NCBI GenBank assembly: GCA_032768795.1
Contig: CP136496.1
Location: forward strand, 1,550,001-1,614,000
Length of the DNA: 64,000 nt
Reading direction: 5' to 3'
DNA from: Tremella fuciformis
Taxonomy: Eukaryota; Basidiomycota; Tremellomycetes; Tremellales; Tremellaceae
Below, in pieces: positions 23,784 to 34,496 of the stretch. Each line of letters begins with the position of its first letter. Within the stretch, counting starts at the first letter, position 1. Made by a program: the position numbers and the translations under genes. The notes under the pieces were generated by a model, which had not been told where the DNA came from, searched no databases, and saw only the letters and a list, made by a program, of their open reading frames with translations.

Positions 23784-25239
23784 TTAGTCCTGGATTTGCA
23801 CTTTGATGGCCCCGGTCGTTGGGTCGGCCGCGGTCTGGAATGCCTCGACCGCCTTGTTGAGCGGGAAGCGGTGGGTGACGAGGGGTTTGAGGTTGATGAG
23901 GCCTTCGGAGACGAGGCGAATAGCCTTGGGGTACTGCTCGTCAGTCTCTGGGCGACACGGACCATGCGAGACTCGCCTGGTGGGCGTAACGATATTGCAG
24001 CTGCACGTCAATCTCGTTGATGCTGCAGTATCCGAACGGCCACTGTCGATCAGCTCTAAATCGCAATGCTGTAGTGAAATAGACTCACGCCCTGCTCGTG
24101 GGGTCCAACACCGGTGATGAACACCTTGCCGCCAAAGACGACAGACTAGCAGTCAGTCTAGAACAGCAATGGCCCAAAGAGAAAAGCGCACGTGGATGGC
24201 AGTCCGTATAGAGCTCTCAAAGCCCGAGCACTCCTTGAGGTGCATGCCGGCGGCCTCGCGGACCATGCCGCCAACAGACTCTGGGGTCGCATTGCGCGGG
24301 ACGCATACAGTGCGGACGGCAGGGACGAGCTTCTTTGCGAAATCCAAGCGGGACTGCACAATGTCGGTCAGGACGATGGGGGCGCAGCCGGACGCGCGAG
24401 CTGCAAGGAGGGTGACGAGACCAATGGGGCCAGCGCCGCTGTTCGTCAGAGGGAGGCTCGTTTAACCAGCCCAGATGCTCACCAAATGAGGACGGGGTCA
24501 CCGAGCTTTGTGCCTGCCCGCTCGAGGCCGGCCAGAGCAACTGCTAATGGCTCGCAAAGGGATCCCTCTTCAAACGAGACGTTGTCGGGCAGCTTGTGAA
24601 GCCATGCGGCGGGATGAGCGTGGAAGCGCGTCATGGTGCCGTGGTAAGGGGGAGTGGAGAAGAAGACCACTCGGGCGCCTGAGATCTCAGCGCTCCGGTC
24701 CTATATGAGCCAAAGAAGGGGGACGTACAAGCATTGTAGCGTCCGGTGTGGCAGGGCATGCAGTCTACCTGACCACACGCGAGTCCAGCCTCGATAGCGA
24801 CCTTGTCTCCCACCTGGAACTGCGTGACGCCCTCGCCAACCTCGATGATCTCGCCGGCCGACTCGTGCCCTGCGCCCGTCTCGCTGTTGACGATAAGGTC
24901 GCCAATGCGTCCGTGCTTCCAGAAGTGCACATCGGACCTGTCCAGCTATCAGCCACTCTGCTTCTGCTTCCTGGCAGCTCGGGCTCACCCGCAGATACCG
25001 GTCGCCTTGACGTGGACGATGCACTCTCCCGGACGAGCCTTGGGAATGGGCTTGTTCCACATGTTGACCTCATGCGCGGGGTTGTACCCACACGCCAGGT
25101 TGGCCTTCTCATCCTTGAGCTCCGGGGCGTCCGGCGCGAGCTTGCGCCACTCGGGGCTGTTGAGGACCAGCGCGGGGTCGTAGAGCGACTCGTAGATGGA
25201 GGGATTGGGGGGGATGGGAACAGCCATATACGAAGCCAT
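23784..25239 (-). CDS. LAD1: L-arabinitol 4-dehydrogenase (zinc MDR family), 391 aa
   Basis: Exons 25239-24989, 24937-24729, 24678-24483, 24438-24192, 24145-24089, 24042-23977, 23933-23784. The family hallmarks are clear: [17 protein letters not shown] then [15 protein letters not shown] (catalytic zinc site), [11 protein letters not shown], the structural-zinc segment [17 protein letters not shown], the Rossmann motif [13 protein letters not shown], and the C-terminal catalytic segment [20 protein letters not shown]-arabinitol 4-dehydrogenase oxidises L-arabinitol to L-xylulose with NAD+ in the fungal L-arabinose pathway; sorbitol or xylitol dehydrogenase is the closest alternative. The intron 23934-23976 has a GC donor (CAG then GCGAGT). 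The gene is divergent from the short-chain dehydrogenase gene across 691 bp. Confidence 0.85.
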
Positions 25240-25461
25240 CGTTGCGGGTCGTCTCTAGGCAAGCTTGGCGGCGGCGAGAGAGGAGTGTATAGGTCAGAAG
25301 TCAGAGGTGATGGGGAAGAAGCGGTGGGTATCTGATGACAAGGAACTTTTTCACCATGCGGCCGTCCATCCAATCCATCCCATCCCAACCGACTATGCCC
25401 TCCACGCAATCTCCGCATGGACATGGGCTGCGAGGGGCGCGTCGAGCGAGCCCAGGCCACT

Positions 25462-25475
25462 CGGACCTCGGTCCG
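25462..25475. promoter_or_regulatory. Palindrome of CGG-N8-CCG type
   Basis: CGGACCTCGGTCCG, two 6-bp arms with a 2-bp centre. CGG/CCG half-sites in inverted order are the usual targets of fungal Zn2Cys6 activators. It sits 236 bp before the LAD1 start and 457 bp before the SDR start. Confidence 0.4.
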
Positions 25476-25487
25476 TTTCTACCGGCC

Positions 25488-25534
25488 TATTCCGCCGAAC
25501 CTCGGTGGGATTCTCACTCGTATTCCGCCGAACC
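25488..25534. repeat. 14-bp direct repeat in the divergent promoter
   Basis: TATTCCGCCGAACC occurs at 25488-25501 and again, identical, at 25521-25534: 33 bp centre to centre, about three helical turns, so both copies face the same side of the DNA. A binding site is inferred, not shown. Confidence 0.45.
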
Positions 25535-25931
25535 GCTCCTCCAGCAAAGATCACGTCGCTGGTCAACAGCCGTTTCTGCCGCTTCCCTCTCAGAGTCGGT
25601 CCTTCTGATTGTGACACGACTGGAAGGGGCGCGGATGTCGATGAGACGCGACGCGGGCCTGATTTATATATCGTGGATGTGATGCAAAAGCCGACTGTGA
25701 CGAGTGAGGCCCCCGCTGGCCGCTGGGGCTCCAAAGATCTACAAAACGGACGGTGACAACCGCTATCGCATCACTCGGTTCAGCCGCTCGACGACTTCAT
25801 GGGGTTTAACAGTTAGGCTGATCAGGCTGGTGACGGCGCAGTCATACATCAGTGTGAACGCTGGTCGCTTTGGAGCCCTTGTTGCACCCCACTGACTCCA
25901 CACTGACCTACCCCAGAAACATCATCCAAGC

Positions 25932-27028
25932 ATGAGCACACAGTCGCTGCTTCCCGTCAACTACAAGGGCAAGCTGGCCATTGTCACCGGTGGGTTACGC
26001 GGCGCAAGCTCTGAGCTGGACAGCTCATTGCAGGCGGCGGTCGAGGTATCGGATGGAACATCACCAGGGCGCTCGCTAAAGGTCCGCCAAAGTGATGACT
26101 GAATCCGCAGGATTGCGAGCTGACAAGTGCAGTCGGCTGCGATGTGATTGTCACCTACGTCGCCAAAGACCCGACTGAGCACACTTCTGCTCTTGCGAAA
26201 GAGCACGGAGTCAAGATTAAAGCCTACAAGTGCGACACCGCCTCGTCTGCCGAGACGAGCCAGCTGGTCGAGATCGCCGAGAAGGACTGGGGAAAGAAGA
26301 TCGACATCGCCGTGGCCAATGCTGGAATCTGCGTCCACTCTGATACGCATCTTCACACCGACGGTACATATCCTACACACGTTACCTTCACAGGATGAGG
26401 CTGACCCGCGCAGAGGACTTTGAGAATGTGCTCCGGGTCAACACCTTTGGCCCATTCTACCTCTCGAGGGCCCTCGCGCGGTCCTGGTTCGACCTCCCGG
26501 CCGATGTAGCTGCCGGCGGACCCAGACTCGCCCAGATCCCCAAGAAGAAGTTGAACAAGCAAATTCTGTTCATCTCCAGCGGCGCGGCGCACCACGTGCC
26601 ATACCCTCAGAACCAGGCGTCTTACAATGCCAGCAAGGCGGGCCTCAACCAGATGGCCAAGGTGAGCAAAGGCGGCTCTCAAACTGTCATTCGCGCGTCA
26701 AGGCTGAACTTGCAGACCCTGGCGCAGGAATGGGCTCCGTACGGCGTGTCAGTCAACACCGTGTCCCCCGTGAGTCTATATGCTCCATTTCCGCTTGATG
26801 CTGCTGACTCATCGCCAGGGTTACGTCCAGACCGACATGATGGAGAAGAGCCGCGGGCATCCCGAAGAAGGCGCCTGGCTCGACGAGTGGCAGAGGCGTG
26901 TCCCGGTTGGAAGGTTCGCCCAGCCCCAGGAGCTCGGCGAGCAGGTCGTGCTGGCTTTGACCATGTCTCTGTCTGGCTGGATGACCGGCACTGATATCAT
27001 CCTGGACGGAGGCGAGGACATCTGGTAG
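25932..27028 (+). CDS. Short-chain dehydrogenase/reductase, candidate L-xylulose or polyol reductase, 282 aa
   Basis: Exons 25932-25989, 26034-26081, 26133-26363, 26414-26661, 26716-26769, 26819-27028. A classical SDR: cofactor motif VTGGGRGIG, structural NAG (VANAGIC), catalytic Ser in LFISSGAAHH, and YNASK with catalytic Tyr and Lys. It ends SLSGWMTGTDIILDGGE, as in sugar-alcohol SDRs. Members of this subgroup reduce L-xylulose, sorbose or mannitol/arabinitol precursors with NAD(P)H. Substrate cannot be read from the sequence, but the head-to-head position with L-arabinitol 4-dehydrogenase, whose product is L-xylulose, makes L-xylulose reductase a reasonable hypothesis. The third intron's acceptor was chosen at 26413 because the nearer CACAG at 26393 would bring a stop into frame. 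Confidence 0.8.
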
Positions 27029-27269
27029 TTGCAAAGAGACAGAGAGATGCCATGCACGTTGAAGAAGTAAATGCCACATGACCGGGAATATCTCACTGCG
27101 CCTCGCTCGGGGGATATCGCCGGATGGGCTTTAGAGTGCCACCGAATTTTACGAAACTCCGAGACTATAACGCCGTTTCCTCCCTCCCTGGCCGCTGGCT
27201 GGTTTGCCAACATCGAAATCGAGGTGTGAACCTCTTCCTAGCCTTCAACACAGGTCGACGTTGCCCAAC

Positions 27270-28003
27270 ATGGTGAGTCTCGAGTCTCGAGTGATGCCGA
27301 AGTGGAGAGCGTGGGAGCGCATGCGTGTGGACAAGAAGGAAACGAGGGAATAGTCGGGATAAGCGGACGTGGGCTGTTTGGCCCACAGCCATCGCTCGTG
27401 TCAAGGACGGGAACTGCAAGCTGTTGGGGAATAAGGGAGGCAGAACAGAGACCATGGGCGTGGGAAGAGGGGAGATGCCCCTCGCCAGAACAATTGTTGA
27501 CCTCTGCAGGACCCGGCAGGCCCCGTCACCTTGCGCACCTCGAAATTCATCACGAACCGCCTCCTTGCGCGCAAACAGTTTCACCTCACCGTCCTCCACC
27601 CCACCCGCCCCAATGTCTCGCGCACCGAGCTCGGCGAGAAGCTCGCCGCCCTCTACAAGACCGACAAGGAACGCGTCGTCGTCTTTGGCCTGAAGACCAA
27701 GTTCGGTGGTGGTTCCAGCTCGGGCTTCGGGTTGGTCTACGACGACGAGGAGAGCCAGAAGAAGTTTGAGCCGAGATACCGCCTGGTCCGAGTGAGTGTG
27801 GAGTTTCATCGCGTCACGGTGGAGGAGGCCATGTGGCATGGATGGGCTGGGAGATGTGGTGGACAGCGCTGACTCGCCAGAGCGGCCTCGCACCCAAGGT
27901 CGAGAAGGCCTCAAGGAAGCTGAGGAAGGAGAGGAAGAACCGATCGAAGAAGGTCCGCGGAAAGGCCAAGTCCAAGGCCGGTGACCCCGCCAAGAAGAAG
28001 TAG
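27270..28003 (+). CDS. RPS24: 40S ribosomal protein eS24, 135 aa
   Basis: Exon 1 is only the ATG (27270-27272), followed by a 237-nt intron, exon 27510-27791 and exon 27881-28003. The product reads [20 protein letters not shown], then [40 protein letters not shown], and a basic tail ending [11 protein letters not shown], as in eS24 across fungi. It belongs to the small ribosomal subunit. A long first intron directly after or near the start codon is common in fungal ribosomal protein genes. C-rich wobble positions fit high expression. Confidence 0.95.
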
Positions 28004-28228
28004 AGACTGCTCTTCTGGCCGGCGCGTTTGTGTGTATGGGCGATCGCATGGCATGTACGCATGTTTTCATCGCGATGGATACGTTGCATCTTCAGCTTTC
28101 CTTGCGGAAGTTGTCTCCGTGACTCTATGCCGTGCATCGCTCACCCTCGCCATTGATCGGCGCAACATAGCAAGTGTACAATTATCTCCAAACCCGGAAG
28201 CGTACAAGACTTCGACCACCCCGACAGA

Positions 28229-30350
28229 TCAGACAATCCAGCCCATCGTCCTGCCCCAGTCTGCCACATCGACCGCGGACTCGAGCCGCAAAGCTTCCTT
28301 CTTGCCCTTCAAGCAAGCTGACAACGACTCATCGATCTGGCAAAGCATGGTGTGCGCTCGCAGAGCCGCATCGGTCGGCTGCTCGGGCTTGACACGGGTG
28401 CGTGTGGATGCTCCTTTCCTGGCTGGGCGCAATGGCCCAGGAGTGACTGGCTTCTTTAGTGACTTGGTTCGGTGCAGCATGACCCGCAAAATATACTGCA
28501 GCCACTGCTCGTCAGCTTGCGTGGGCGGCGCTGAATAGACATCACGCACCATGACATTGGTGATGGGGTGAAAGCCCTCCCATTTCTCCCTCACCACATC
28601 CCTCATCGCCCGGTAGACATCCCATTGAGTGCCTACTCCTTCGTATATTTCAACTGGGATTTGTGCGTAGATGGGTTCAAAGGTGAATGGCTGGTCTAGC
28701 CGGGACAGGCCGAAGTCGATCACGATGGCTTTGACGCCAGCTATTGAAGGCGAGAGGAGGTTTGCGCCTTCCTCGTCGACATCATACGGTACAGGCGCTA
28801 TCAGAATCTGTCCTTCGTGCATGTCACGATGCTTAGGTCAACTCAAGCCCTGCCACGAAGGAGGAAGCTCACTTCGAAGCGAGCCCAGTCCTCTGCTCTT
28901 GACAGAGCATCAGCGACTTGCCAGAACACCCCAGCAGCCTGCTCCCATCCTCTCGTACTATGGAACTTGAAGTTCTCAAGGTCTGAGCCGCCGTCTGACA
29001 ACACCAAGACAAGGTACTGCTGCAAGGCGTCGAAGCAGTCTGTGGACGTCAACACATGTTTACCGCGCCATGAGTCATTCCTACCCGGTCTTGCGCTTGC
29101 AGATCCAGCTGTTGCTTTGTACTCGTCCCACGAATCTAGAAGCTCGTCTGAGTAGACGCCGCGAGATACAAATGCCCTGCTAATCAGCATATGCTCACGC
29201 AAGAGCGGTATGACTGACCCTCTGTACTCGATGAAACCTCCTCCCGGCAGCTTGGACATCCGCCTAGTGACTTCTAGCTCCCTCATGACATCTTCCGCGT
29301 CTGACCTGTCAGGAAAGTCTCGTCCATCGTGTTTTTCTGCGTCCCAGTCGAACGTGCGACCATCGAACAGTGGAATGATCTTGACAACCACTTCCTGCCC
29401 GCCTACGCCCACAGCAAAGACCTCTGAGTAGGTAGCCTCCCCGATTTTGCGTATCGTATGGTCGCCGCGTTTGTGCGGGAACAGAAACCGGAAATCGCTA
29501 GAGTAGAAGAGATCGTCGAGACTGATTACGTCGGTCGCCGTACACGCTGAAAGAAGGCGGGAGAAGGCTTTCGTTGGAGGAGATAGGTCATGGGACGCGA
29601 TAGTCGCAGCAGTCTGCTGAGTTGCGCCGGCCAGATCGATTCGCCCGAGCTTCTGAGCGAGTTCATCAACTGTATGTACCGAAGGTGCTGTCGGTTGCTG
29701 CGGGGCCGGTGGCTTCGCGCTTATGCGAATCTCGACCACGGGTTGCCGTCTCTTCTTGCCCGTTTTACGCGGTGAACGATTGCTCTTGGCAGAAGGCGAC
29801 GTAGCAACGGGAATGCCCACCCGCTTGACTGGCGTGCGCTGAACGACCAATAGCGAGCGGGACGAGCGTGAATGTCCCCATCCTCTTCTTGGCTCGTCTC
29901 CCTTCTCTTTCTCCGTGGCCGTTGATGCTTCGACAGCCTTCTGCTTGCCTTCTATTGAAGCGCCGAAAGTCGATTCCTTACTGCAAGATTCACTGCCGGC
30001 GGCCTTCAGACTCTCTATGAGTGGTCGCTGAGCGGGAGCAGCATTAGGCCCCTCGCTTGGCGGTTTGGCTACCAACGGTTGGCGTTTCGCTGCAATGGGC
30101 GACGTCTCGGGTTGAGCGATCCCTTGGGGAGGAATGTTCTCCTTGATCGGCGTAAAGTCCTCATGCACTGCAATGATAGCCTGAATAACATGAGCATGAA
30201 CTCGCGTCATGACCAGCACATACTGTTCGTTTGCGCCCGTACGCCGTAACCTTCTTTGTCTGAAAGAAATCAGCCGCGCCATTGCACATCAATTATCCCG
30301 GTGTGAGCAAGCATAGGGGGATCACCCACCTGGGGACCCAGGAAAGACAT
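28229..30350 (-). CDS. HASPIN: Haspin-type histone H3 Thr3 kinase, 626 aa
   Basis: Exons 30350-30330, 30259-30224, 30180-29219, 29176-28873, 28831-28550, 28504-28229. A disordered, basic N-terminal region of about 280 residues precedes an atypical kinase domain: SSDFRFLFPHKRGDHTIRKIGEATYSEVFAV (glycine loop), VVVKIIPL (ATP-binding Lys), the haspin insert around GVYSDELLDSWDEYK, ARFEHRDMHEGQILI (catalytic Asp425) and VIDFGLSRLD (Asp461). Haspins phosphorylate H3 Thr3 at centromeres, recruiting the chromosomal passenger complex. Two deviations stand out: HRDMHEGQ has Gln where the family has Asn, and the metal motif is DFG where most haspins have DYT. The first two exons (MSFLGPQ, TKKVTAYGRKRT) were inferred from splice sites and are less certain. 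The gene is head to head with INCENP. Confidence 0.82.
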
Positions 30351-30602
30351 CCTGCTCGTATAGTCTATTGGCGACTGAGCCGTCTGTTGCCCGTGCTCAT
30401 GCAATGAAAGAAGAAAAGCCTTGAACATCCATCGGTGTTGACGCTGGACAAGAGCATAGTTGATTTTCAGGGTCTCACCACGTGGTCGGATCCTTTGGAC
30501 CTGGGAGTTGTTTATCTCGACGCTCCTGCTTTCTTTTGCGTCGCTCGATTCAAGCATCGTCCCTCATTTCGCTCCGGGCCTCACAGGCCGTGCGGGAACA
30601 GC
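30351..30602. promoter_or_regulatory. Bidirectional promoter of haspin and INCENP, 252 bp
   Basis: The only DNA between the two start codons. No TATA box; no MCB/SCB-type cell-cycle element recognised by eye. Shared control is inferred from the geometry. Confidence 0.5.
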
Positions 30603-33600
30603 ATGTCGCAGGCGTCTCTGGCAGCCTCGAGCTCGTCCCAGAGCGTACTGCCGACGATGAACGAGTACGCATTCAATCTGCGGCAAGGTCTGCGGGACGC
30701 TGCCGTTGCCAGCTTGACATCGCTCGAGGAGATGATCAACGACGTAGGATACGGTTGGCTGGATGGGTACATGGAAGGAGTCCTGCAGAGTGGTATGAGG
30801 TCAGTGAGGAAGCCATGACCGACCTCAACCTGATGATCAGAGCGCCAATAGCCGAGTTGATGAAGACACCGTCGAGGACAGCGACCACTAAAAAGACAAG
30901 GGCTGGCACCGCAGCAGCTAGGGACAGGACCGAGAAAGTCAAGGGAGTCAATGCAAGGCTCGCGGCGGTAGCCAACGGCAGTCCGATGTCCAAGTCTCCC
31001 GCTGTGCGCCTTCGCTCAAATCATTGGCTTCATGCTGATTGGCTAGTCCTCACGGCAACCTTTCTCTCCACTGCAACCACGATCCCTCAATGTCGCTCCA
31101 GCATCGCCTCTCGTGGCAAAGGGCGCCACCCCTGTCAAAAGTTCAAAATCGTCCCGGGGGAAGGGCAAGACCAAGGTCGATGCTTCAGCCAAGGAACCAA
31201 CGGAGAAGAAGAAGCGTGGGCGACCTCCCAAAAAGAAGGCCGAGGTGGGAGCAGGGGCTGGCGAAGCGGGACCGATGGAGGTGGGGGACGATACATCGGG
31301 TTCATCCCGCTCGACAGGCAGTTCTGCGCCTGCATCCCAATCCATCTCGTCAACACACACCGAAGCGCAGGTTATCTCGAGCCCGCCGCCGCCCTCCCGA
31401 GACGTGGAGGTTTACAAAAGTCCTCGAGTGCTGCGCTCAGCCCAGTCCCCCACAAAGGCGCCCGCTGCATCCATCACATCTCAGCTCGAGTCCGTCAAGT
31501 CTCCATCCCGAGGCCAGACGAATCCCGAAATGCCGCCTACGCTCGTCCCGCAAGCGGTCGACATTGTGCCCACCTTCACCCCGTCCGAAAGACCGCTTGA
31601 TCCCTTCGAACAAATCGCACCCATTTCCACAACCATTCCAAGCGCTGCCCCAATTTCTCAACCTGCACGTCACCCTCAAGTACGCTCCTCGTGGCTCAAC
31701 AAGGCTCTCGGAAGCGGTCCGATACCAGCCGGTGATGCCAATGGTATGCGAAAGTCAGTCGTGTCGGGAGCGAGACCGACTCAAGTCGACTTTGCGGCTT
31801 TGCGAAAGAGCCTGGTGCCGCCCAATGGCTTAAAGCGAAAGTCGGAGGAAGGATTGCCAGAGGAAGACGACGCCGAGAACGAAAGACGAGCTGGCAAAGC
31901 GGCGCGAGTCGACTTCGCCTCTCAGCCTACCAGACCTATCGACGGATCCACGGCTAACGCGCCCAAAGAGAAGCCCATCTTCCCCCGCTCCACCATGAAT
32001 GTTGCAACCACCGAAGCAGCTTCAGCGAAACAACCGATCACACAGCCACAAAGTGACCTCACTGTACAAGCAGACTTACGCAAATCGGTGGCGCTGGCAG
32101 GCGACTCTCAACGCTCGGACATCAATAAGGTCACCAAAGCTTTGGATGAGCTTCGAGAGAGAACACTTGCGAGAGAGGCTGCCAAGGCGAAGATGTCCCT
32201 CGCGCCGAAGACCCCTGCCCCTGCGACGGCTGGATCAGGATTCCTGAAGGGGATCAGTAATATTGGAGCAGGTCTAGGCCGAAGTCTTGGCCTCGCGTCT
32301 AGTACGAAAAGTGCCGAGGATGAGGCTGCCCGCGTCCAGCGAGAAATCGAAGAGGATCGATTGGCCGAGCTCGAAGCCGAAGAAGACCTCAGGAAGCTCA
32401 TCGGCGATGTCAACCGGGAAAAGGCGGAGCGCCCGATCAGCGGGGAGGATGCTGTGGCCGACATTCCCAGAGAACCCATCAGGACAGAGCCATCCGAAGG
32501 GCAGATGGAGCTCGACGAGGACGAGAACCAGGATGCAGCAGAAAATGAGGAGTCGATGCTGGCGGATGATGGCCATGAAGAAGAAGCCGATCAGGCCGCG
32601 GATGCCCGTCAAACCCTTACGGAGTTGATCAGCACAACACCTCCGGGTACGCCGCCGAGAACATCTCTGCATCGTGCGACTCTGCAGCACCCGATACCCG
32701 TCGATGAAGAAAGGCTACAGGAACCCAAATCTGAAGTCGCATTCAAATCTGCCGAAAGTGCGAAACCACTTGATACCGAAGCAGCTGGTGATGATAGTAT
32801 CATCGAGCTTGATCAGGACATGGTAGCTGCGATTGGCTTCGATGGCTATGAGGAAGAAGTGACTGCCCCTAAACAGGTAAACACCAACCCGGCATCACTC
32901 CGACCGGCGTCGGTCATGTCGACGGCAAGCAGCGTCCCATCCATCCCGTCATCTGTTGCATCGCAGAATAATCTAATCTCCCAAGGGAACATGCTTGCAA
33001 GCAAGACACTCGGCGTCAAGCCGGCAGTGGCTCCAGTCAAGAGTGTACAGGTTGCTCAGCAAGCTGCGAAGAAGGTCAGTTGGGTGGAGAAAGCCGGTCT
33101 CAGAGCTGATTGTGCAGGACCAAATGACTGCGGAAAGGCGAGCCGAGATCAAAAGACAGCAGGAAGCCAGGAAAGAGGCCGCGGCCAAACGGAAGGCTGA
33201 GGAAGACCGAGTGCGGGGAGAAGAGGAGAAAAAGGTGAAGATGGCTGAGCTGGAAGAGAAGAGACGTCAACGGGTCGAGCTGGAGAAACGCCGGGTGGAG
33301 AGGGAGGAGCGCATGGCGCATCTGGCGAAAGAGAAAGCCTTGAAGGAAGAGCGTGAAGCAGCTGCTCAGCGTGCCGCCAAGGCAGGTCTTTTTTCGCCAT
33401 GGTGTGACTACCGCTGATCGATAGCTTGCTGAGGATGAGGCTCGCAGGAAGAAGCTAGCTATGCTGCAGAAGAGCACCTCGAGCAACTCGCTCTCGCAAC
33501 TAAATCGATCCCAATCCAACGCCACCTTCAAGAAGATTGCCGCCCCCGCCGCCGCACAACCGGTTATCAAGTCTAAAGAACCGTTCAAACCGACCAAGCA

Positions 33601-34279
33601 GACGATCGCTCTCAGCAGCTCGACTGCGCACATTCCCGCTTCCAGCCAGATGCAGGGTCAGAAAATGGGTCCCTCGGGAGGCTTCCGGACTGCAGAGATC
33701 GTCCACGCCAGTCAGCAGCCCTCGGCACAGTCGGGACATGCCCCAGGCAGCACTGTCTCCCTTGTCAACCCTCAGCAGCCTCGTCCTCTTGGTCCTCCGT
33801 CTCGACCGTCTAATGCCCTTGCTCCAAATGGAGCTGTACGTCCCTCGAATGCTGTCCAGCCCGCTTCGGCGATTCTGGCTCAGTCGAGGGTCATGCTGCA
33901 GTCCCAACTTGACGAGAAAGCCATCGAAATGCAGTCCGAGGAGATCGAACTCCCGGACATTGCGTCCGAGTACTCCGATTCGGACGACGAGAAGGAGCCG
34001 ACCTTCAAACGACCTGGCTGGGCAGAATCGCCAGCCCTGCGCGCCGCCCTCGAGGCACAAGCGACAAGAGATCCTGACGAGCTTTTCGGACCCATCAGGC
34101 CGGTCTCAATGGAGGAGCTTTTTAAAGTCCGGACCAACAAGTTCCGCGCGCGTACCTCGTCGGCCAACTGGAACGGCGGGGATCGGCTGACTCGGGCGGA
34201 GGAGGTCGAGTATGCGAGACGAATGGGCTTTCAGACGGCTGCGGGGAGCGGCATCGGGCCGTCCAACCTGGGTCAGTGA
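30603..34279 (+). CDS. SLI15: INCENP/Sli15, chromosomal passenger complex scaffold, 1,168 aa
   Basis: Exons 30603-30799, 30841-31003, 31047-33074, 33118-33381, 33425-34279. The N-terminal 70 residues (LRDAAVASLTSLEEMINDVGYGWLDGYMEGV) match the INCENP helix that binds Bir1/survivin and Nbl1/borealin. An AT-hook-like KKKRGRPPKKK follows near residue 155. A long Ser/Pro-rich spacer leads to a charged single-alpha-helix region at about 797-900. The C-terminal IN-box (IELPDIASEYSDSDDE, then WAESPALRAALEAQ and ELFGPIRPVSMEELF, about 1058-1113) binds and activates Aurora kinase. The intron 33382-33424 uses a GC donor (AAG then GCAGGT). INCENP targets Aurora B to centromeres and the spindle midzone. 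Confidence 0.88.
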
Positions 34280-34496
34280 GTTGAGGTGAGGCTACGAACC
34301 CTTCACGATGTACGCAAGCAGAGCATTTCATTACATACCACATGTCCACATATAGTCATACCTAGCATGGATACGATTGCCACTCGCCGCTGCCACTCTG
34401 TCCAAAATCACTCGCGCCCCGGATTCTGATTTCTGACGAGATTGGCATTCCAGTCTGTTCAACGTTCTACTTTGACTTGATTTGCAAGCGGGCAGC

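Larger units (their letters stand above)
25240..25931. promoter_or_regulatory. Shared divergent promoter of LAD1 and the SDR gene
   Basis: A 692-bp gene-free stretch between two head-to-head dehydrogenase genes. It holds a perfect palindrome and a 14-bp direct repeat (listed separately). A co-regulatory role is inferred from position and from the related predicted functions of the two genes. Confidence 0.5.

Noticed and set aside
27273..27509. Box C/D snoRNA in the RPS24 intron
   Set aside because: A TGATGC resembling box C is present near 27293, but no matching CTGA box D with terminal stem was found.
27165..28070. 301-aa minus-strand frame opposite RPS24
   Set aside because: It covers a certain ribosomal protein gene, crosses its introns without regard to them, and has arbitrary composition.
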